Of a DNA stretch of 64,000 bases, positions 60,881-64,000 are shown in pieces; position 1 is the stretch's first letter, and the number at the start of each line of letters is the position of its first letter. Below the pieces are notes generated by a model. It was given only the letters and a program-made list of their open reading frames with translations, ran no database searches and was not told the DNA's origin. Source of the stretch: Mytilus californianus (taxonomy: Eukaryota; Mollusca; Bivalvia; Mytilida; Mytilidae). Location: contig NW_026262734.1 in assembly GCF_021869535.1 (NCBI RefSeq), positions 98,027,285-98,091,284 of the forward strand. Direction: 5' to 3'. Made by a program: the position numbers and the translations under genes.

Positions 60881-63180
60881 TTTAATGTTTTTGGGGTCCC
60901 AGACTCTGCTCGGATGCTACCATGTGTAAATGTATTTGGAGTCCCAGACTTTGTTCAGAAGCTACCATCTGTTTTATGTATTAGGAGTCCCAGACTTTTC
61001 TCTGGTGCTACAATGTGTTATATATATTTGGAGTCCCAGACTTTTCTCTGATGCTACAATGTATTATGTGTATTTGGAGTCCCAGACTTTTTTCTGAAAC
61101 TACCATCTATTTTATGTATTTGGAGTCTCTGATGCTACAATGTGTTATATGTATTTGGAGTCCAAGACTTTTCTCTGATGCTACAATGGGTTATATGTAT
61201 TTGGAGTCCCAGACTTTTCTCTGATGTTACAATGTGTTCTATGTATTTGGAGTCCCAGACTTTTCTCTGATGCTACAATGTGTAATATGTACTTGGAGTC
61301 CCAGACTTTTCTCTGATACTACAATGTGTTATATGTATTTGGAGTCCCAGACTTTTCTCTGATGCTACAATGTGTTATATGTATTTGGAGTCCCAGACTT
61401 TTCTCTGATGCTACAATGTGTTATATGTATTTGGAGTTCCAGACTTTTCTCTGATGCTACAATGTGTTATATGTATTTGGAGTCCCAGACTTTTCTCTGA
61501 TACTACAATGTGTTATATGTATTTGGAGTCCCAGACTTTTCTCTGATGCTACAATGTGGTATATGTATTTGGAGTCCCAGACTTTTCTCTGATGCTACAA
61601 TGTGTTATATATATTTGGAGTCCCAGACTTTTCTCTGATGCTACAATGTGTTATATGTATTTGGAGTCCCAGACTTTTCTCTGATGCTACAATGTGTTAT
61701 ATGTATTTGGAGTCCCAGACTTTTCATTGATGCTACAATGTTTTATATGTATTTGGAGTCCCAGGCTTTTATCTGATGCTACAATGTGTTATATATATTT
61801 GGAGTCCCAGACTTTTCTCTGATGCTACAATGTGTTACATGGATTTGGAGTCTCAGACTTTTTTCTGATGCTACAATGTGTTATATATATTTGGAGTCCA
61901 AGACTTTTCTCTGATGTTACAATGTATTGTGTGTATTTGGAGTCCCAGACCTTTTTCTGAAGCAACCATCTATTTTATGTATTTGGAGTCTCAGACTTTT
62001 CTCTGATGCTACAATGTGTTATATATATTTGGAGTCCCAGACTTTTCTCTGATGCTACAATGTGTTACATGTATTTGGAGTCTCAGACTTTTCTCTGATG
62101 CTACAATGTGTTATATATACTTGGAGTCCAAGACTTTTCTCTGATGTTACAATGTATTATGTGTATTTGGAGTCCCAGAACTTTTTCTGAAGCAACCATT
62201 TATTTATGTATTTGGAGTCTCAGACTTTTCTCTGATGCTACAATGTGTTATATGTATTTAGAGTCCAAGACTTTTCTCTGATGCTACAATGTGTTCTATG
62301 TATTTGGAGTCCTAGACTTTTCTCTGATGCTACAATGTGTTATATGTATTTGGAGTCCCAGACTTTTCTCTGATGCTACAATGTGTTATATGTATTTGGA
62401 GTCCCAGACTTTTCTCTGATGCTACAATGTGTTATATGTATTTGGAGTCCCAGACTTTTCATTGATGCTACAATGTTTTATATGTATTTGGAGTCCCAGG
62501 CTTTTATCTGATGCTACAATGTGCTATATATATTTGGAGTCCCAGACTTTTCTCTGATGCTACAATGTGTTATATATATTTGGAGTCCAAAAAGACTTTT
62601 CTCTGATGTAACAATGTATTATGTGTATTTGGAGTCCCAGACTTTTTTCTGAAGCTACCATCTATTTTATGTATTTGGTGTCTCAGACTTTTCTCTGATG
62701 CTACAATGTGTTATATGTATTTGGAGTCCAAGACTTTTCTCTGATGCTACAATGTGTTACATGTATTTGAAGTCCCAGACTTTTCTCTGAAGCTACCATC
62801 TATTTTATGTATTTGGAGTCCCAGACTTTTCTCTGATGCTACAATGTGTTATATGTATTTGGAGTCCCAGACTTTTCTCTGATGCTACAATGTGTTATAT
62901 GTATTTGGAGTCCCAGACTTTTCTCTGATGTTACAATGTGTCATATGTATTTGGAGTCCCAGACTTTTCTCTGATGTTACAATGTGTTCTATGTATTTGG
63001 GGTCCATGACTTTTCTCTGATGCTATAGTGTGTTCTATGTATTTAGAGTTCAAGACTTTTCTCTGATGCTACAATGTGTTATATGTATTTGGAGTCCCAG
63101 ACTTTCCTCTGATGCTACAATGGGTTATTCAACTTATATGTATTTGGTGTCCAAGACCTTGTTCTATTGTTACCATCTGT
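60881..63180 (+). repeat. 46-bp satellite, about 50 units
   Basis: Unit TATTTGGAGTCCCAGACTTT, TCTCTGATGCTACAATGTGT, TATATG. Edge units (60,881-61,020 and 63,140-63,180) are more diverged than the core. A rare variant (TTCATTGATGCTACAATGTT) recurs 735 bp apart (61,725 and 62,460), about 16 units, a higher-order duplication. Open frames here (61,015-61,224; 63,076-63,258) are repeat-derived. Confidence 0.95.
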
Positions 63181-64000
63181 GTTATGTATTTTGAGTTTTA
63201 TAAGATTTTTAAAAATGGCATTAAACTAAATGCAATAAAATTACGAAAAGAAAAGTAGGGGTAAGCGGTCAAAATTTTTAATTGCACTACATGTATAAAA
63301 CCAGAGGATTCCGAATACCTGACAAAAAGTCATAAAGATACGAGCAATAAACTTAATCCAAATGACATTTTACCCTGGCGTGTATTATAAAAAGATGTTG
63401 ATGTGGTTAAAATATCTTTTTGGGGTGAAACTATTGGTCGTATATCTCATTAAATTATATCAACTATATGTCAAATTATCATTAAGCCAAAATAAGTAGG
63501 TATGGGAAGTATAGGAAAGACATCTTATAAAAGCATCGCATATTTCTGGCATGTGAATACGTGAATGAGAATAAATTTAGATATATATACATATCAATGG
63601 TAATATAATTAGAATTGTTTTTGTACAGCTTATGTCAGCGAGTTCTTTGAATGTTAATTGTGGTTAATTTAATGCTTTCATGCTGTCACTTACAATATAA
63701 ATAGATTTTCTAAGTGGTAAATCCAGTATAGGATTAACGATAATGCTTGCTTCACACAAAATCCGTTAATATCTTTCGCTGTTGTTGTTTCAATTTGGCT
63801 GTGTCTAAGTTAAAACATTTTGAACAACAATATTAATATTTGTTTTCCTTTCAATTTCGAATACTGCCATTAAAGGCACCTCATTGGAAATAAAAATATT
63901 CTTCTTCTCCTAAATAGCAGATAAAATATTAAAGAAAACCCTCACTTTAGTAAATGCTCCCATTTAACCATCTCAGAACAAGAAAAGTCAAGAAATTAAA
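63181..64000. other. No gene seen
   Basis: AT-rich sequence after the satellite. No repeats or exons recognised. Confidence 0.4.

Noticed and set aside
61015-61224. Repeated frame with CIWSPRLFS motifs
   Set aside because: Three-unit phase cycling of the 46-bp satellite.

Overview
The window is non-bacterial, AT-rich, intron-containing DNA with few coding bases. It reads as part of a bivalve mollusc genome, most probably a marine mussel (Mytilus-like). I infer this from spliced genes with GT/AG introns, a metazoan coronin, and many dispersed repeat ends that I know from mussel and oyster genomes. The species is an inference, not a database result.

Layout. (1) 1-14,000: the 5' part of a coronin gene on the minus strand. 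Its first two coding exons are at 13,658-13,464 and 2,002-1,750, separated by an 11.5-kb intron; the rest of the gene lies left of the window. Two copies of a composite repeat element, each carrying several different tandem arrays and ending in TGCGGTCGTA, flank exon 2. (2) 14,000-17,370: a decayed retroelement reverse transcriptase with its long 3' tail; two 5'-truncated copies of the same tail lie at 2.6-3.2 kb and 18.7-19.0 kb. (3) About 17,377-33,490 and 37,185-47,735: a direct segmental duplication carrying two copies of a gene I do not recognise. The right copy is nearly intact (coding exons 42,060-42,139 and 44,075-47,463, about 1,155 residues if one 2-base deletion is bridged). The left copy is a pseudogene with stops, frameshifts and a transposon in its coding exon. 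The two copies act as each other's empty site and so expose several insertions, including a 2.1-kb CACTA-type element with a 3-bp target duplication. (4) 48,627-54,346: a non-coding tandem duplication (2.6 and 3.1 kb), the right copy enlarged by repeat insertions. (5) 54,500-63,180: mostly satellite DNA, namely a 54-bp array, a 74-bp array interrupted by a 5'-truncated LINE, and a 46-bp array of about 50 copies. Long open frames in these arrays follow from the repeat unit and are not treated as genes. (6) 63,181-64,000: nothing recognised.

Only two loci are likely to make functional protein: the coronin gene and the right-hand copy of the duplicated gene. Most of the remaining structure is mobile DNA, often nested, and tandem repeats. 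No tRNA, rRNA or CRISPR array was found.
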